Origin: an uncultured Granulosicoccaceae bacterium
GTDB lineage: Bacteria; Pseudomonadota; Gammaproteobacteria; Granulosicoccales; Granulosicoccaceae
Assembly (NCBI GenBank): GCA_937930305.1
Contig: CALGLE010000004.1
Location: forward strand, 1-64,000
Reading direction: 5' to 3'
Length of the DNA: 64,000 nt
This document shows positions 16,807 through 27,472 of this stretch, piece after piece; the stretch's first letter is position 1, and the number at the start of each line of letters is the position of its first letter. The position numbers were made by a program, and so were the translations under genes. The notes below the pieces were generated by a model. It was not told where the DNA came from and searched no databases. It worked only from the letters and a program-made list of their open reading frames with translations.

Positions 16807-18711
16807 ATGCTTAGTTTCCAACAACTCGCTTGCCGTCGCGACGGCTCGATGCTTTTCGACGATGTTAACTTGGTCATTCACGCCGGGCAGAAGGCCGGAG
16901 TTGTGGGCAAGAACGGGTGTGGAAAATCCAGTTTATTTCAAATGGTGCTCGGTCATCTGGATGTTGACGACGGCTCCATTGGCTTCCCGCAAGGCACCCG
17001 GTTGTCGCATGTCGCTCAAGACACCCCGGCGGTAAATCGTTCTGCGATGGATTACGTCATCGATGGCCATGTCACGTTTCGCCGTTTGGAAGCTGAAGCT
17101 GCCGCAGCGGAAGAAGCGGGAGGCGTGAAATACGCCCAAGCGCTCGCAGCCTTGGAAGAAGCGGGTGCCTACCAAATCCAGCCGCAAGCCGCCGCATTGC
17201 TCAATGGCTTAGGCTTCTCAACCGATCAGCACGCGATATCAGTCAGTCAATTTTCGGGTGGATGGAGAATGCGTTTGAACTTGGCGCAAGCGCTTATGTG
17301 CCCATCGGATTTGTTGTTGTTGGATGAACCCACGAACCATTTAGATTTAGATGCTGTGTTGTGGCTTGAGCAATGGTTACGAGGTTTTACTGGCACCTTA
17401 TTGCTGATCTCGCACGATCGAGAGTTTTTGGATCGGGTGTGCACCCACATCGCACACATCGAGCGGCAAAAGATCACGTTGTATCGTGGCAATTATTCAG
17501 CTTTTGAAAAATTACGAGCTGCGCAGTTGGCTAACCAACAAGCCATGCACGAGCGCCAGCAGAAAAAACGCGCGCACATGCAAAGTTATGTGGATCGCTT
17601 TCGTGCTAAAGCGACGAAAGCTCGCCAAGCGCAAAGCCGCCTCAAAATGCTGGAACGTATGGAGGAAATCGGCCCAGCACATGTTGATTCTGAATTTCAG
17701 TTCGCATTTGAAGAACCAGACGCCTTGCCGAACCCATTATTAACATTGGATAAGGTGGAGTTGGGTTACGGCGATGAAGCTGTTCTAACGAACGTGTCAT
17801 TCAGCATCCAGCAAGGGGACCGTATTGGGCTGCTTGGGGCTAATGGTGCGGGAAAATCGACATTGGTAAAGGCGCTGGTAGGGGACTTGGCCGCCACGCA
17901 TGGGGAGCGCACGATCTCGCGTAATTTAGTCGTGGGTTATTTCGCGCAGCATCAAGTGGATGATTTACCTGCCGAATCGCAACCACTCACTTTACTGTTG
18001 GCGCGTTACCCTGAACTCAGTGAATCAGAAGGGCGCAACTACCTCGGGGGGTACGGGTTTCACGGCGAAGCGGTGTTTCAAACCATTCACACGCTCTCTG
18101 GTGGCGAGAGGGCGCGTTTGGCACTTGCCTTAATCATTCGTCGAAGGCCTAACTTGCTACTTTTGGACGAACCTACAAACCATCTTGACATCGACATGCG
18201 ACATGCTTTAACCGATGCGTTACAAGGATTTAATGGGGCTTTGGTTGTGATATCACACGACAGAAGTCTGATAAGGGCGTCGGTAGATTCACTCTGGTTG
18301 GTGGCTCATCAGCAGGTGAAACCGTTTGAAGAAGACCTGGATGGCTATGCTAAGTGGCTGTCGGATCATCGTGAGCCGTCGAGTGATTCGGCGTCCACTG
18401 GGGAGCGGCAAGACTCAGCGGTATCTCGTAAAGCGCGTAAGCAAGCCGATGCTGCACGCAGAAAACAATTGGCACCGTTACGGCGAGCGGTTGAGAAACA
18501 TACTCAGATAGTCGAGAAATTGTCGCTTGAATTGACCGAGCTACGAAACAGTTTGGGTTCAAATGACCTATACACAGAGGAAAGAAAAGCAGAGTTGACT
18601 CAGCTCTTGCAAGCAGAAGCCTCTTTGGCATTAAAGTTAAACGATGCTGAGGAAGAACTGCTGATTCAGATGGAAATACTTGAGCAGGCGGAGCAAAGCG
18701 ACGCTGGCTGA
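16807..18711 (+). CDS. ABC-F family ATPase (YheS-like)
   Basis: Soluble protein with two ABC domains and no membrane part, a ribosome-associated translation factor class. First ATPase: GKNGCGKSSLFQMV and FSGGWRMRLNLAQALMCPSDLLLLDEPTNHLDLDAV. The linker between domains is arginine/lysine-rich (YVDRFRAKATKARQAQSRLKMLERM), as in ABC-F. Second ATPase: GANGAGKSTLVKALVGD, LSGGERARLALALI and LLLDEPTNHLDIDM. The C-terminus is a charged coiled coil. At 634 residues it fits YheS better than Uup. Start ATG 16807 begins directly with the first ABC strand. Confidence 0.93.
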   Translation: MLSFQQLACRRDGSMLFDDVNLVIHAGQKAGVVGKNGCGKSSLFQMVLGHLDVDDGSIGFPQGTRLSHVAQDTPAVNRSAMDYVIDGHVTFRRLEAEAAAAEEAGGVKYAQALAALEEAGAYQIQPQAAALLNGLGFSTDQHAISVSQFSGGWRMRLNLAQALMCPSDLLLLDEPTNHLDLDAVLWLEQWLRGFTGTLLLISHDREFLDRVCTHIAHIERQKITLYRGNYSAFEKLRAAQLANQQAMHERQQKKRAHMQSYVDRFRAKATKARQAQSRLKMLERMEEIGPAHVDSEFQFAFEEPDALPNPLLTLDKVELGYGDEAVLTNVSFSIQQGDRIGLLGANGAGKSTLVKALVGDLAATHGERTISRNLVVGYFAQHQVDDLPAESQPLTLLLARYPELSESEGRNYLGGYGFHGEAVFQTIHTLSGGERARLALALIIRRRPNLLLLDEPTNHLDIDMRHALTDALQGFNGALVVISHDRSLIRASVDSLWLVAHQQVKPFEEDLDGYAKWLSDHREPSSDSASTGERQDSAVSRKARKQADAARRKQLAPLRRAVEKHTQIVEKLSLELTELRNSLGSNDLYTEERKAELTQLLQAEASLALKLNDAEEELLIQMEILEQAEQSDAG

Positions 18712-18733
18712 ACAAAACACAATGAGGAATACC

Positions 18734-19459
18734 ATGTTGGTGCGTCGATTATCACTACTTGCATTCACGTTAGCCGTGGCCGCAGCGTCAAACACTACGC
18801 ACGCCGGTGCTTTGGATTCATTTGAGGCATTGGATCAATCCGACTTTAGAACACTGACGGAAAACTTAGCGGCGGCTACGCATTATCGTGGCATCACCCC
18901 AGCTGAGCCTTTGGGAATCATCGGCTTTGATGTGGGCGTGAGTTTAACCGCCACTGAAATTAATGAAGAAGTACTGGATTTAGCCAGTGAGGGGGATTTT
19001 GAGTTAAGCCAAATTCTGCTACCGCGAGTGCATGCGCACAAAGGGTTACCCTTTGGCTTCGACATTGGTGCCTTTGCCAGTGCGGTGCCGGACACAGAGA
19101 TCAAGTTATTAGGCGCTGAGATTCGTAAAGCCATATTTGAGGGGTCGGCAGCCACACCCGCGGTGGGCATTCGAGCCGGATTCAGCACATTGCAGGGCTT
19201 AGATCAACTCAGCTTGCAAAGCTTGTCAGTTGATTTGTCCATTTCCAAAGGCGTACTGATGCTGACACCCTATGCCGGTGTTGGCTACATTGTGACAAAA
19301 GCTGAAGCCAGTGAAGAATTTGGTTTTGATGAAGAATCGGTGAATCAGCAAAAGGTATACGCCGGCATCAATATAAACTTTGGCTTAAACTTCACCCTGG
19401 AAGCGGATCGCACAGGGGATTACACCTCATACAGTGCGAAAGCTGGAATCCGATTTTAA
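18734..19459 (+). CDS. Probable outer-membrane beta-barrel protein, unknown function
   Basis: A signal peptide (RRLSLLAFTLAVAAASNTTHAGA) is followed by about 215 residues rich in alternating polar and hydrophobic stretches. It ends in YSAKAGIRF, the C-terminal aromatic signature of outer-membrane barrels. PYAGVGYIVTKAEA and FGLNFTLEADRTGDY are strand-like. The chosen ATG 18734 has GAGGAA just upstream; ATG 18722 is the alternative. No close family recognised. It starts 22 bases after the ABC-F gene and may share its transcript. Confidence 0.75.
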   Translation: MLVRRLSLLAFTLAVAAASNTTHAGALDSFEALDQSDFRTLTENLAAATHYRGITPAEPLGIIGFDVGVSLTATEINEEVLDLASEGDFELSQILLPRVHAHKGLPFGFDIGAFASAVPDTEIKLLGAEIRKAIFEGSAATPAVGIRAGFSTLQGLDQLSLQSLSVDLSISKGVLMLTPYAGVGYIVTKAEASEEFGFDEESVNQQKVYAGININFGLNFTLEADRTGDYTSYSAKAGIRF

Positions 19460-19503
19460 AGTTTGCTTTATCACTTGCAGCCTCTTAAGCCAGCTATTAC
19501 CCG

Positions 19504-19743
19504 TTGAGCGATCCATTGCCAGACAATTCAGAAACCGAATCAATCTCTCGGCCCGGCACCACTAAGCTGCAGGTGGCGCAGAGTGTCGCAGCGGGCTTGA
19601 TTGGTGTGCAATCAAGTAAAAACCGAACGCGTGATTTTCAAACCGGCAAGCCGCTTCATTTCATCATTGGCGGCTTGATCGGTACCTTCTTGTTCATTTT
19701 GGTTATTTGGGGGCTGGTGCAATACGTGCTGGCCACCAGTTAA
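19504..19743 (+). CDS. DUF2970 small membrane protein
   Basis: 79 residues. LQVAQSVAAGLIGVQSSKNRTRDF and KPLHFIIGGLIGTFLFILVI match my memory of DUF2970: a short amphipathic helix, an RxxDF motif and one C-terminal membrane helix. The start is uncertain: TTG 19504 is the first in frame and no clear ribosome site precedes it. Function unknown. Convergent with valS, six bases apart. Confidence 0.8.
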   Translation: MSDPLPDNSETESISRPGTTKLQVAQSVAAGLIGVQSSKNRTRDFQTGKPLHFIIGGLIGTFLFILVIWGLVQYVLATS

Positions 19744-19749
19744 CGCGCT

Positions 19750-22551
19750 TTACAGCGCTGAGATCTTTTCCCGCTGAGCCTTTCGCTGAGCAAGCGCTGC
19801 CGACGCTTCATCCAATTTTTGTTGCTCCTGTGCGACCACCGCAGCCGGCGCTTTTGCAGTAAAGCCCGCATTGTCAAGTTTCTTCGATAGGCGTTCGATT
19901 TCACCGTTTAAGCGAGTGATTTCTTTGTCTAAACGGTTTAGCTCCGCATCCTTGTCAATTAATCCCGCCATGGGAATTAGCAATTGCATGGAGTCGACCA
20001 AAGCGGATGCGGACTCAGGAGCTTCAGCACCCTCAGCCAATAATTCAATGCTCTCTAAGCGGGCTAAAAATTTAAGGAGCGCACTGTGCTCTTGAATTTT
20101 TGCGGTATCCGAGGGCGAGGCATTGGCCACGATAACCGGGAGTTTTTTGCCTGGATTGATGTTCATTTCTGCACGAATTTTTCGCACGCCCATCACCGAC
20201 TGTTTCACCCATTCGATCGATAGCATGGCGTCCTGATCAATCCGTGTGGCATCGGCTTCTGGGTAGGGCTGAGTGGATATGGTATCTCCCGTTTTGCCTG
20301 CCATAGGAGCCACTTGTTGCCAAAGCTCCTCGGTGATGAAAGGCATGAAAGGGTGAGCTAAGCGCAGGATTGTTTCAAGCACACGAACCAAAGTAACGCG
20401 CGTGGCTTGCCGAGCTGTTTCGCTGGTCTCTTCCAGAGTTAATATCGGCTTCGCCATTTCCAAATACCAATCGCAGTACTCATTCCAAATGAATTCATAC
20501 AGCTCAGTGGCGGCCAGATCGAATCGATATGCGGCAATATGATCGGCCACCGATTGCTCGGTTTCTTGTAATCGACTGACGATCCAACGATCTATCGCAT
20601 TGGGTTCTTCAGGTACTTGGGAGGCATCCACCCCTTCGGTGTTCATCAATACATAGCGAGTGGCGTTATACAGCTTGTTACAAAAATTTCGATAACCTTC
20701 CACCCGTTTCATATCAAATCGGATGTCACGCCCCGTGGAGGCGAGTGATACAAAGGTGAATCGCAGTGCATCGGTACCGTAACTGGCGATGCCTTCTGGG
20801 AATTCCTTTTTGGTTTGTTCAGCAATTTTGGGGGCCATGTGCGGCTGCATTAAATTGGCGGTTCGTTTGGCAAGCAATTCATCCAAAGTAATGCCATCAA
20901 TGATGTCGAGCGGGTCGAGCACGTTGCCCTTGGATTTAGACATTTTATTACCGTTAGCATCGCGCACCAAGCCGTGCATATAAACTTCATGAAACGGAAC
21001 TTGCCCATCCATAAAACGCGTGCCGAACATCACCATGCGGGCGACCCAAAAGAAAATGATGTCGAAACCTGTGACCAACACAGACCCCGGATAAAAGGTG
21101 TTTAAAGCATCGGTTTTTTCTGGCCAACCTAGCGTGGAAAAAGGCCACAGTGCGGAACTGAACCAGGTGTCCAATACATCGTCGTCTTGTCGTAATTTCA
21201 AGTCATCACTTAAGTTGTATTTCTTCCGCGCTTGGGCTTCGTCTAACGCGACGTATTGCTTGCCGTCTTCGTCATACCACGCTGGTATTCGATGGCCCCA
21301 CCAAATCTGTCGACTGATGCACCAATCTTCGATATTTTCCAACCACTGATAATACGTTTTCGACCAGTTATCCGGTACAAACTTAATTCGTCCGTCCCTG
21401 ACGACTTCTAACGAGGGTTCCGTGATTAGTGCTTTGCCACCGGCTCTGCCATCATCTTGTTGCTCTTTGGTTAAATCAACAAACCATTGATCGGTTAGGT
21501 AAGGTTCAACCACGGCACCACTTCTGTCGCCACGAGGTACCATCAGTTTGTGCTTGTCAACGCGCACAAGTAAGCCAGCTGCATCTAAATCGGCCACGAC
21601 TTTTTTACGCGCATCGTAGCGATCCAAACCGCGATAGGGTTCGGGTACTGTGTCGTTCAACGAGGCATCATCGTTTAAAATATTGATAACGGGTAGGTTG
21701 TGCCGTTGACCCATCGCGTAGTCATTAAAATCGTGTGCTGGGGTGATTTTCACGCAACCAGACCCAAATTCTGGGTCGACATAGTCATCGGCAATGATGG
21801 GAATTTCTCGGCCCACCAGCGGCAAAGTCAGGGTCTTGCCAATCCAACTTTTAAAGCGTTCGTCTTCTGGATGTACGGCAACGGCGGTATCACCGAGCAT
21901 GGTTTCAGGCCGTGTTGTTGCCACAACCACAGAACCACTGCCATCGGACAAGGGGTAGCTTAAGTGCCAAAGATGACCTTGTTCCTCTTCATTCAGTACT
22001 TCAATATCAGACAGCGCCGTGCGGAAGACCGGGTCCCAGTTCACCAATCGCTTGCCACGATAAATCAGTCCATCGTCATATAAGCGTACAAACACCTCAC
22101 GCACCGCGGCTGACATGCCATCATCCATGGTGAAGCGTTCACGGGACCAATCAGGAGACGCGCCGAGCCGTCTAAGTTGGCGGGTGATCGTGCCACCTGA
22201 TTCCGCTTTCCAATCCCAAACGCGTTCAATAAATTTATCGCGGCCTAAATCGTGGCGAGTTGTTTGGCTTTGAGCTAGCTGCCGTTCCACCACCATTTGG
22301 GTGGCAATGCCCGCGTGATCTGTACCCGGTTGCCACAGCGTGTTTCGACCGCGCATGCGGTTGAATCGAATCAGCGAATCCATAATCGTTTGCTGAAAGG
22401 CGTGCCCCATGTGCAATGTGCCAGTGACATTGGGGGGCGGGATCATAATGCAGTAGGGATCGCCTTCGCCTGAAGGCTTGAAATGGCCTTGCTGTTCCCA
22501 GAATTCGTACCAACGTTGTTCGATAGCTTGCGGGTTGTAAGTCTTTTCCAT
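19750..22551 (-). CDS. valS: Valyl-tRNA synthetase
   Basis: Charges tRNA-Val. Class I signatures: [15 protein letters not shown] (HIGH motif, near residue 45) and [13 protein letters not shown] (KMSKS motif). The editing domain between them contains [19 protein letters not shown], and the anticodon-binding domain follows. The C-terminal coiled-coil arm ([32 protein letters not shown]) is the ValRS tRNA-binding tail. Full length at 933 residues. Last gene of the pepA-holC-unknown-valS group. Confidence 0.98.
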   Translation of the reverse strand: MEKTYNPQAIEQRWYEFWEQQGHFKPSGEGDPYCIMIPPPNVTGTLHMGHAFQQTIMDSLIRFNRMRGRNTLWQPGTDHAGIATQMVVERQLAQSQTTRHDLGRDKFIERVWDWKAESGGTITRQLRRLGASPDWSRERFTMDDGMSAAVREVFVRLYDDGLIYRGKRLVNWDPVFRTALSDIEVLNEEEQGHLWHLSYPLSDGSGSVVVATTRPETMLGDTAVAVHPEDERFKSWIGKTLTLPLVGREIPIIADDYVDPEFGSGCVKITPAHDFNDYAMGQRHNLPVINILNDDASLNDTVPEPYRGLDRYDARKKVVADLDAAGLLVRVDKHKLMVPRGDRSGAVVEPYLTDQWFVDLTKEQQDDGRAGGKALITEPSLEVVRDGRIKFVPDNWSKTYYQWLENIEDWCISRQIWWGHRIPAWYDEDGKQYVALDEAQARKKYNLSDDLKLRQDDDVLDTWFSSALWPFSTLGWPEKTDALNTFYPGSVLVTGFDIIFFWVARMVMFGTRFMDGQVPFHEVYMHGLVRDANGNKMSKSKGNVLDPLDIIDGITLDELLAKRTANLMQPHMAPKIAEQTKKEFPEGIASYGTDALRFTFVSLASTGRDIRFDMKRVEGYRNFCNKLYNATRYVLMNTEGVDASQVPEEPNAIDRWIVSRLQETEQSVADHIAAYRFDLAATELYEFIWNEYCDWYLEMAKPILTLEETSETARQATRVTLVRVLETILRLAHPFMPFITEELWQQVAPMAGKTGDTISTQPYPEADATRIDQDAMLSIEWVKQSVMGVRKIRAEMNINPGKKLPVIVANASPSDTAKIQEHSALLKFLARLESIELLAEGAEAPESASALVDSMQLLIPMAGLIDKDAELNRLDKEITRLNGEIERLSKKLDNAGFTAKAPAAVVAQEQQKLDEASAALAQRKAQREKISAL

Positions 22552-22577
22552 TCTGGGGTAATGGCCGTTAGTTTATT

Positions 22578-23099
22578 TCAAGGAGAGCTGCGCGCTCGTT
22601 CTAATAATCGTTTGATATCGCGCCTCAAGGACGTGATATGCCTGTCTACAATGTCGTCAATCATGATTTCTATTTCCTCATCCCTGAGTTCGAAATTCGA
22701 GCCTTCCACTGACTGCAGAGTTATCGAATCATCAAAATCGTCTAACAACGGATCGGCCAGCTCGTCGTTGAGCGCTGTATCGTCACCGCGTGTACTCAGC
22801 GACGCAAAATCCAGACCTTGGGGTATTTCCACGATCGTCGCCGGATCTACAGCCACCAGGTTATCCGGTAGTGTATCCGATTCATCGGTGTCCTCGGGGG
22901 CCGTGGCGAGCTCAACTGCATCGAGTTGCGTTGGTGTGTGATGGTTCTCATAACTCGCGCTGGATCGAACGGCATCCTGGCGCAGCGATTCCAACTCACG
23001 AAGTACCTCATTACCTAATCGGGTTGACTGAATGATGGACCTGTTTCCGGATTCAACGACGGCGCTCAATACGGGTAAATCGTCTTCGGGTAGTGACAT
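22578..23099 (-). CDS. Conserved-position hypothetical protein between holC and valS
   Basis: 173 residues, very acidic in the middle (TDESDTLPDN, DELADPLLDDFDD). A C-terminal helix-rich part (EEIEIMIDDIVDRHITSLRRDIKRLLERARSS) looks like the conserved end. No membrane segment or signal peptide. A hypothetical gene occupies this slot in pseudomonads too (PA3833 from memory). Function unknown; the position suggests co-expression with the clamp-loader subunit chi and ValRS. Confidence 0.75.
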   Translation of the reverse strand: MSLPEDDLPVLSAVVESGNRSIIQSTRLGNEVLRELESLRQDAVRSSASYENHHTPTQLDAVELATAPEDTDESDTLPDNLVAVDPATIVEIPQGLDFASLSTRGDDTALNDELADPLLDDFDDSITLQSVEGSNFELRDEEIEIMIDDIVDRHITSLRRDIKRLLERARSSP

Positions 23100-23140
23100 G
23101 AAATTTCTCGTATGAAATGACAGCTACCCTTGAGTATGGT

Positions 23141-23584
23141 CTACAGATTGTGGTGTTGCAGAGGGTATCCACGTTCTTGATAGAAACGGTAGCGTGTACG
23201 GCCGTTCAATCGAATGGATTCCTGCTGATCGACAACCTCCAGAGTTCGTTCAAATCGACTGAAAAAAACCGGCACTGAGTTGGCTAGATTGATTAACACC
23301 GCATCCGTACGGGAAGGCTCAGAGCACGACAAAGTGACCGCTTCAAGCTCCTCTGCTGCCGAGGAAGTGGCGTTTTCATCTTGCGCCAACAACCGATGTG
23401 CGATGAATCGATCGGGCCGAAATTGCCAAAGGGATTCATCTAGGGATTCCAGCAATGGCCTGTCGTCACTGTGAACAAAAACTCGCTGACCACGCAAAGT
23501 CGCCTTGTCAATTAACTTGCACACGACTTGTAACCGTGCGCTGGCTTCAGCACTGTTCAGAATATAAAAATCGATTCGGGTCAC
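23141..23584 (-). CDS. holC: DNA polymerase III subunit chi
   Basis: Clamp-loader accessory subunit that links the loader to single-strand binding protein. TRIDFYILNSAEASARLQVVCKLIDKATLRGQRVFVHSDD is the family's N-terminal core, followed by LDESLWQFRPDRFIAHRLL. Length 147 is normal. The ATG overlaps the pepA stop by four bases, so translation is coupled. Confidence 0.95.
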   Translation of the reverse strand: MTRIDFYILNSAEASARLQVVCKLIDKATLRGQRVFVHSDDRPLLESLDESLWQFRPDRFIAHRLLAQDENATSSAAEELEAVTLSCSEPSRTDAVLINLANSVPVFFSRFERTLEVVDQQESIRLNGRTRYRFYQERGYPLQHHNL

Positions 23585-25068
23585 CGGACTTGACTCATCA
23601 GCCAGTGCATGAGCATCGGCACCGGTCTTCCCGTCGCACCTTTATTTGCGCCGCTTTTCCATGCAATTCCGGCAATGTCCAGATGCGCCCATGGGTAGTT
23701 TTCGGCAAATCGAGATAAAAAGCAGGCCGCTGTTATGGTTCCTGCCGGTGCGCCTCCAATATTGGCCATATCTGCAAAATTTGAATCCAGCTGAGATTGA
23801 TAATCTTGCCATAAAGGCATGGGCCAGGTGGTGTCAGCTGAAGCTTGGCCAGCTGCGTAAAGCTCATCCACCAGGTCATCATCATTGCCTAGTACGGCGC
23901 TGCAAACATGCCCGAGGGCAACAATACACGCCCCGGTCAAAGTGGCCATATCCACCACCGCCTTAGGTTTAAATTGCTCCACCCAAGTTAGGGTGTCACA
24001 CAGTACCAATCGACCTTCCGCATCGGTGTTTAGTATTTCCACTGATTGCCCAGATAGAGTCGTCACGACATCGCCGGGTCGACTGGCCTCCCCATCAGGC
24101 ATATTCTCTGCAGCCGCGACAACACCGATCACGTTCAGTTCTAACTGCAACGCTTGGCAAACTTTCATTACACCAAATACGGTGGCAGCACCGCACATGT
24201 CGTACTTCATTTCGTCCATAGCGGCCGAAGGTTTTATGGATATTCCTCCCGTATCGAACGTCACACCCTTACCGACAAGCACGATCGGTTTCGCATTCTT
24301 TTTACCCCCTCGATAGTCCATAGCAATCAGTCTGGCTGGTTGCCGACTGCCTCGACTGACCGATAGAAAAGCGTGCATACCTAACTTTTCCATACGGGCC
24401 TCATCCAGCACAGACACCTTCATCTTGGTATCGCCTTTGCCCATTTTTCTCGCCAGCTTCCCTAAATAATCTGGTGTGCAGATATTCGGCGCTAAATTGC
24501 CTAAGTTTTTGGTTAATGCCATGCCATCGGCAATGGCTACCCCACGAGCTGCGCTGCGTTTAACTCCGGTTGTGAGCTTTTTATCAGCAACAAACGTCAG
24601 TGTTTTCAGCGCTGAAGGAGCAGACTTTTCTTGTCTTGGGTGCTCAGTGAATTGATATTGTTCAGCGGCAATGACGGTGGCCATAAGTTGCGCAACGGCC
24701 GCCGCAGTCATAGTAGAGGGGTGGTCGATAGCCTCTAAAACGATAATCACATTGTCACAACCGGTATTCTTTAACGCGTCACTGATTCCCAGGGCTTGTT
24801 CAGTGATCGTTGCCGAGGCGCGATCTTTTCTAAGTTTTCCGGTTCTTTGTAAAACAACACGGGGAACGCTTAGGCCAGGTACATCATGGAGCACGAGTGT
24901 TTTGTTAGCAGTCTTTGGCAAATCGCCGCGTTTGAGCGCCCGAGTGATGGCACTTGCCGCCTCGGCTGGGAGTGAGTATTGCGGGCTGTTCTTTTTTTCA
25001 GCAACGCAGAGCACAAGAGCTGCGTTAGCTGCTCGTGTTGGAAGTTTATTAACGACTGCAATGTCCAT
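23581..25068 (-). CDS. pepA: Leucyl aminopeptidase (cytosol aminopeptidase)
   Basis: Two-zinc M17 peptidase removing N-terminal residues; in E. coli PepA also acts as a DNA-binding architectural and regulatory protein. The C-terminal catalytic domain has VGKGVTFDTGGISIKPSAAMDEMKYDM with metal ligands and the signature NTDAEGRLVL. The N-terminal domain is more divergent (about 170 residues). Length 495 is typical. Divergent from lptF, the usual arrangement in gammaproteobacteria. Confidence 0.97.
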   Translation of the reverse strand: MDIAVVNKLPTRAANAALVLCVAEKKNSPQYSLPAEAASAITRALKRGDLPKTANKTLVLHDVPGLSVPRVVLQRTGKLRKDRASATITEQALGISDALKNTGCDNVIIVLEAIDHPSTMTAAAVAQLMATVIAAEQYQFTEHPRQEKSAPSALKTLTFVADKKLTTGVKRSAARGVAIADGMALTKNLGNLAPNICTPDYLGKLARKMGKGDTKMKVSVLDEARMEKLGMHAFLSVSRGSRQPARLIAMDYRGGKKNAKPIVLVGKGVTFDTGGISIKPSAAMDEMKYDMCGAATVFGVMKVCQALQLELNVIGVVAAAENMPDGEASRPGDVVTTLSGQSVEILNTDAEGRLVLCDTLTWVEQFKPKAVVDMATLTGACIVALGHVCSAVLGNDDDLVDELYAAGQASADTTWPMPLWQDYQSQLDSNFADMANIGGAPAGTITAACFLSRFAENYPWAHLDIAGIAWKSGANKGATGRPVPMLMHWLMSQVR

Positions 25069-25168
25069 GACTTATGCTCTTTCGGATGTTTTCTATTGGT
25101 TCAAAGTGTAATTGAAGTCGTGCTCAAGGCGGGATGTGGGAGGGGGATCGTGTTAGATTGACTCCGCC

Positions 25169-26296
25169 GTGCGAATACTAGACCGCTACTTACTAAAAGA
25201 AATGCTCCTCACGTGGCTTGCCGTCACCGTGGTGTTGCTCGTCATCATGATTGGTAATGTGTTGGCTAGAAGCTTAAGCCGGGTCACCGATGGCAGCATC
25301 GCTGCCGATTCTTTGCTGGTATTAGTGGGTTTAAAGTCGGTTGGCATTCTCGTTACCCTCATTCCTTTAAGTTTGTACCTCGGCATATTGCTCGCTCACG
25401 GTCGTTTCTATCGCGATAACGAGATGTCCGTCATGCAAGCTTGCGGCGTGAGTTGGTTAGATATTGTTCGTCCCACAGCCATTTTGGGTGTCATTGGCGC
25501 TTTGTTGATCGCCGCTTTGACCAGTTTTGCATCTCCTTGGGCTGCGCGAACCGAACAGCAATTGTTGTTTGATATGCGCGAAGAGTCTGCATTGAACGCA
25601 TTATCCCCGGGCAGATTTGTCAGCGCAGGTGATGGCAGAACCGTGTTATTTGTTGAAGGGGCCAGCGCGGATAAAACCCAATTCAACTCGGTCTTCATGC
25701 ATCGCCAGCGCGATGATCAAGATCCCGTAGTGGACACAGCTCGCATAGTCTCTTACCAATCAGACCCGGCTACCGGGGATGAATACCTCATTTTCACCGA
25801 TGGCCAAACGGCGATAGGTGTGCCGGGTCAACCCGAGTATGTAATCACCGATTTTCGTCGCCAAGGCATTCTTCGACCGAAAACCGAACGAGCAGCACCG
25901 AGCTTGCGTAACAAAGCGAAATCATTCACTCAATTGCTGCAAGAGAATGGTCCAGATGAAAAAGCGGAATTGCAGTGGCGTTTATCGATACCGCTAGCCG
26001 CATTTTTACTGGCTTTGTTAGCGGTGCCATTAAGTTACACCTCACCACGACAGGGACGATTCGGAAAAATAGCCATCGCCATATTGATTTACATTCCCTA
26101 CGCAAACTTATTAGTTCTAGCGCGTAAGTGGATAGCATCGGGTGTGTTGCCGTCTTGGGTTGGTTTATGGCCGGTTCATCTGTGTGTGTTGCTGCTGGTG
26201 TTGTTTTTATTAGCAAAAAGACACGGTTGGTCTTGGGTAATGGGCAAACGTCAATCAACGCACGCTTCACCAAGCCAAACCGCTGGGGCTGCATAG
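25169..26296 (+). CDS. lptF: LPS export system permease LptF
   Basis: Inner-membrane half of the LptB2FG machine that extracts lipopolysaccharide and feeds it to LptC. It starts RILDRYLLKEMLLTWLAVTVVLL, with three membrane helices, a periplasmic beta-jellyroll domain (about residues 125-270) and three C-terminal helices (LSIPLAAFLLALLAVPLSYTSPRQGR is diagnostic). GTG 25169 is the only suitable start. lptG begins immediately after the stop. Confidence 0.96.
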   Translation: MRILDRYLLKEMLLTWLAVTVVLLVIMIGNVLARSLSRVTDGSIAADSLLVLVGLKSVGILVTLIPLSLYLGILLAHGRFYRDNEMSVMQACGVSWLDIVRPTAILGVIGALLIAALTSFASPWAARTEQQLLFDMREESALNALSPGRFVSAGDGRTVLFVEGASADKTQFNSVFMHRQRDDQDPVVDTARIVSYQSDPATGDEYLIFTDGQTAIGVPGQPEYVITDFRRQGILRPKTERAAPSLRNKAKSFTQLLQENGPDEKAELQWRLSIPLAAFLLALLAVPLSYTSPRQGRFGKIAIAILIYIPYANLLVLARKWIASGVLPSWVGLWPVHLCVLLLVLFLLAKRHGWSWVMGKRQSTHASPSQTAGAA

Positions 26297-27403
26297 ATGT
26301 TTGGAACTTTGGATCGTTACCTTGGCCGCTCCATCTTGTCGACCAGCTTGTTGGTGTTACTGACCTTAGTGTCTTTAGCTGGGGTCTTTGCGTTCATCGC
26401 AGAACTCGAAGATGTGGGGAAGGGTCAGTACACCGCAGGCATCGCAGCTCAATATATTCTCCTAACGTTGCCTGGGGTGGCTTACTTACTTTTTGCCCCT
26501 GCTGTGTTGTTAGGCAGCCTTCTAGGCTTAGGTGCGCTGGCGACAAACAGTGAACTTACTGTGATGCGCGCCGCGGGTGTTTCAGTGGGTCGTATTGTTC
26601 GTTCAGTCTTGATCACCGGTATTGCGTTAACTCTGGTTGTGGCATTTTTGGGTGAAACCGTGATGCCTCGTACCGAACAAATTGCTGAAGAATTGCGTTT
26701 GAATGCGCTTGAACAAAGACTGTCCAGCAAAGGTTCATCCAGTTTATGGGTTCGTTCTGGTCAACAATACGTCAATATTTCCACGGTCATGCCTGATAAG
26801 ACCCTGCTCGGTGTCACGGTGCATACATTCCAAGATCAAACGCTAGTTAAATCATTATTAGCTGCTCGTGCCGTTAGATCTGATGACAACGATTGGTTAT
26901 TGGAAGACATCCGAATTTCGATATTCAATGAAGATGGTGTGCAAACTCAACAACAAGACAGTGCTAGTTGGAGTGAATTATCAAGTTTGGACAACTCGGT
27001 TGTCGGTGGTACGACCTTGTTAAGCCCAGAGCTTTTAACCAGTCTATCAGTGTCAAATGAGAGCCTATCTGCAAGAAATTTGTACGAGCAGGTGCGTTAT
27101 TTACGCGATAACCAACTCGATTCAAATCGAACGGAGCTCTCATTCTGGCAAAAAATAACAAGTCCGCTCTCAACTCTGGTGATGTTGATGTTGTCGTTAC
27201 CGTTTGTTTTTGGATCTCAGCGTTCCGGTGGTGCGGGTCAACGGATATTCGTGGGCATATTGTTAGGAATTGTGTACGTACTCGTGAACAAACTCTTGAC
27301 ACAATTGGCATTGAACGCAGGATTTACCCCGGTTATGAGCGCAATTTTGCCATTAGTTATCTTTCTCATCATTGCGGTGATAGGCATACAACGAAGCGCG
27401 TGA
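26297..27403 (+). CDS. lptG: LPS export system permease LptG
   Basis: Partner of LptF. It starts LDRYLGRSILSTSLLVLLTLVSLAGVFAFI. The periplasmic jellyroll spans about residues 120-270, and the C-terminal part contains WQKITSPLSTLVMLMLSLPFVFGSQRSGGAGQRI, typical of LptG. Length 368. The ATG follows the lptF stop without a gap, so expression is coupled. lptB and lptC are not in this window. Confidence 0.96.
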   Translation: MFGTLDRYLGRSILSTSLLVLLTLVSLAGVFAFIAELEDVGKGQYTAGIAAQYILLTLPGVAYLLFAPAVLLGSLLGLGALATNSELTVMRAAGVSVGRIVRSVLITGIALTLVVAFLGETVMPRTEQIAEELRLNALEQRLSSKGSSSLWVRSGQQYVNISTVMPDKTLLGVTVHTFQDQTLVKSLLAARAVRSDDNDWLLEDIRISIFNEDGVQTQQQDSASWSELSSLDNSVVGGTTLLSPELLTSLSVSNESLSARNLYEQVRYLRDNQLDSNRTELSFWQKITSPLSTLVMLMLSLPFVFGSQRSGGAGQRIFVGILLGIVYVLVNKLLTQLALNAGFTPVMSAILPLVIFLIIAVIGIQRSA

Positions 27404-27472
27404 TTAACGCACAAAAACCACTTTCTGGCGTGCGATATACCGTGTTTAAAAAAAATATAGAAGGTAATGTAA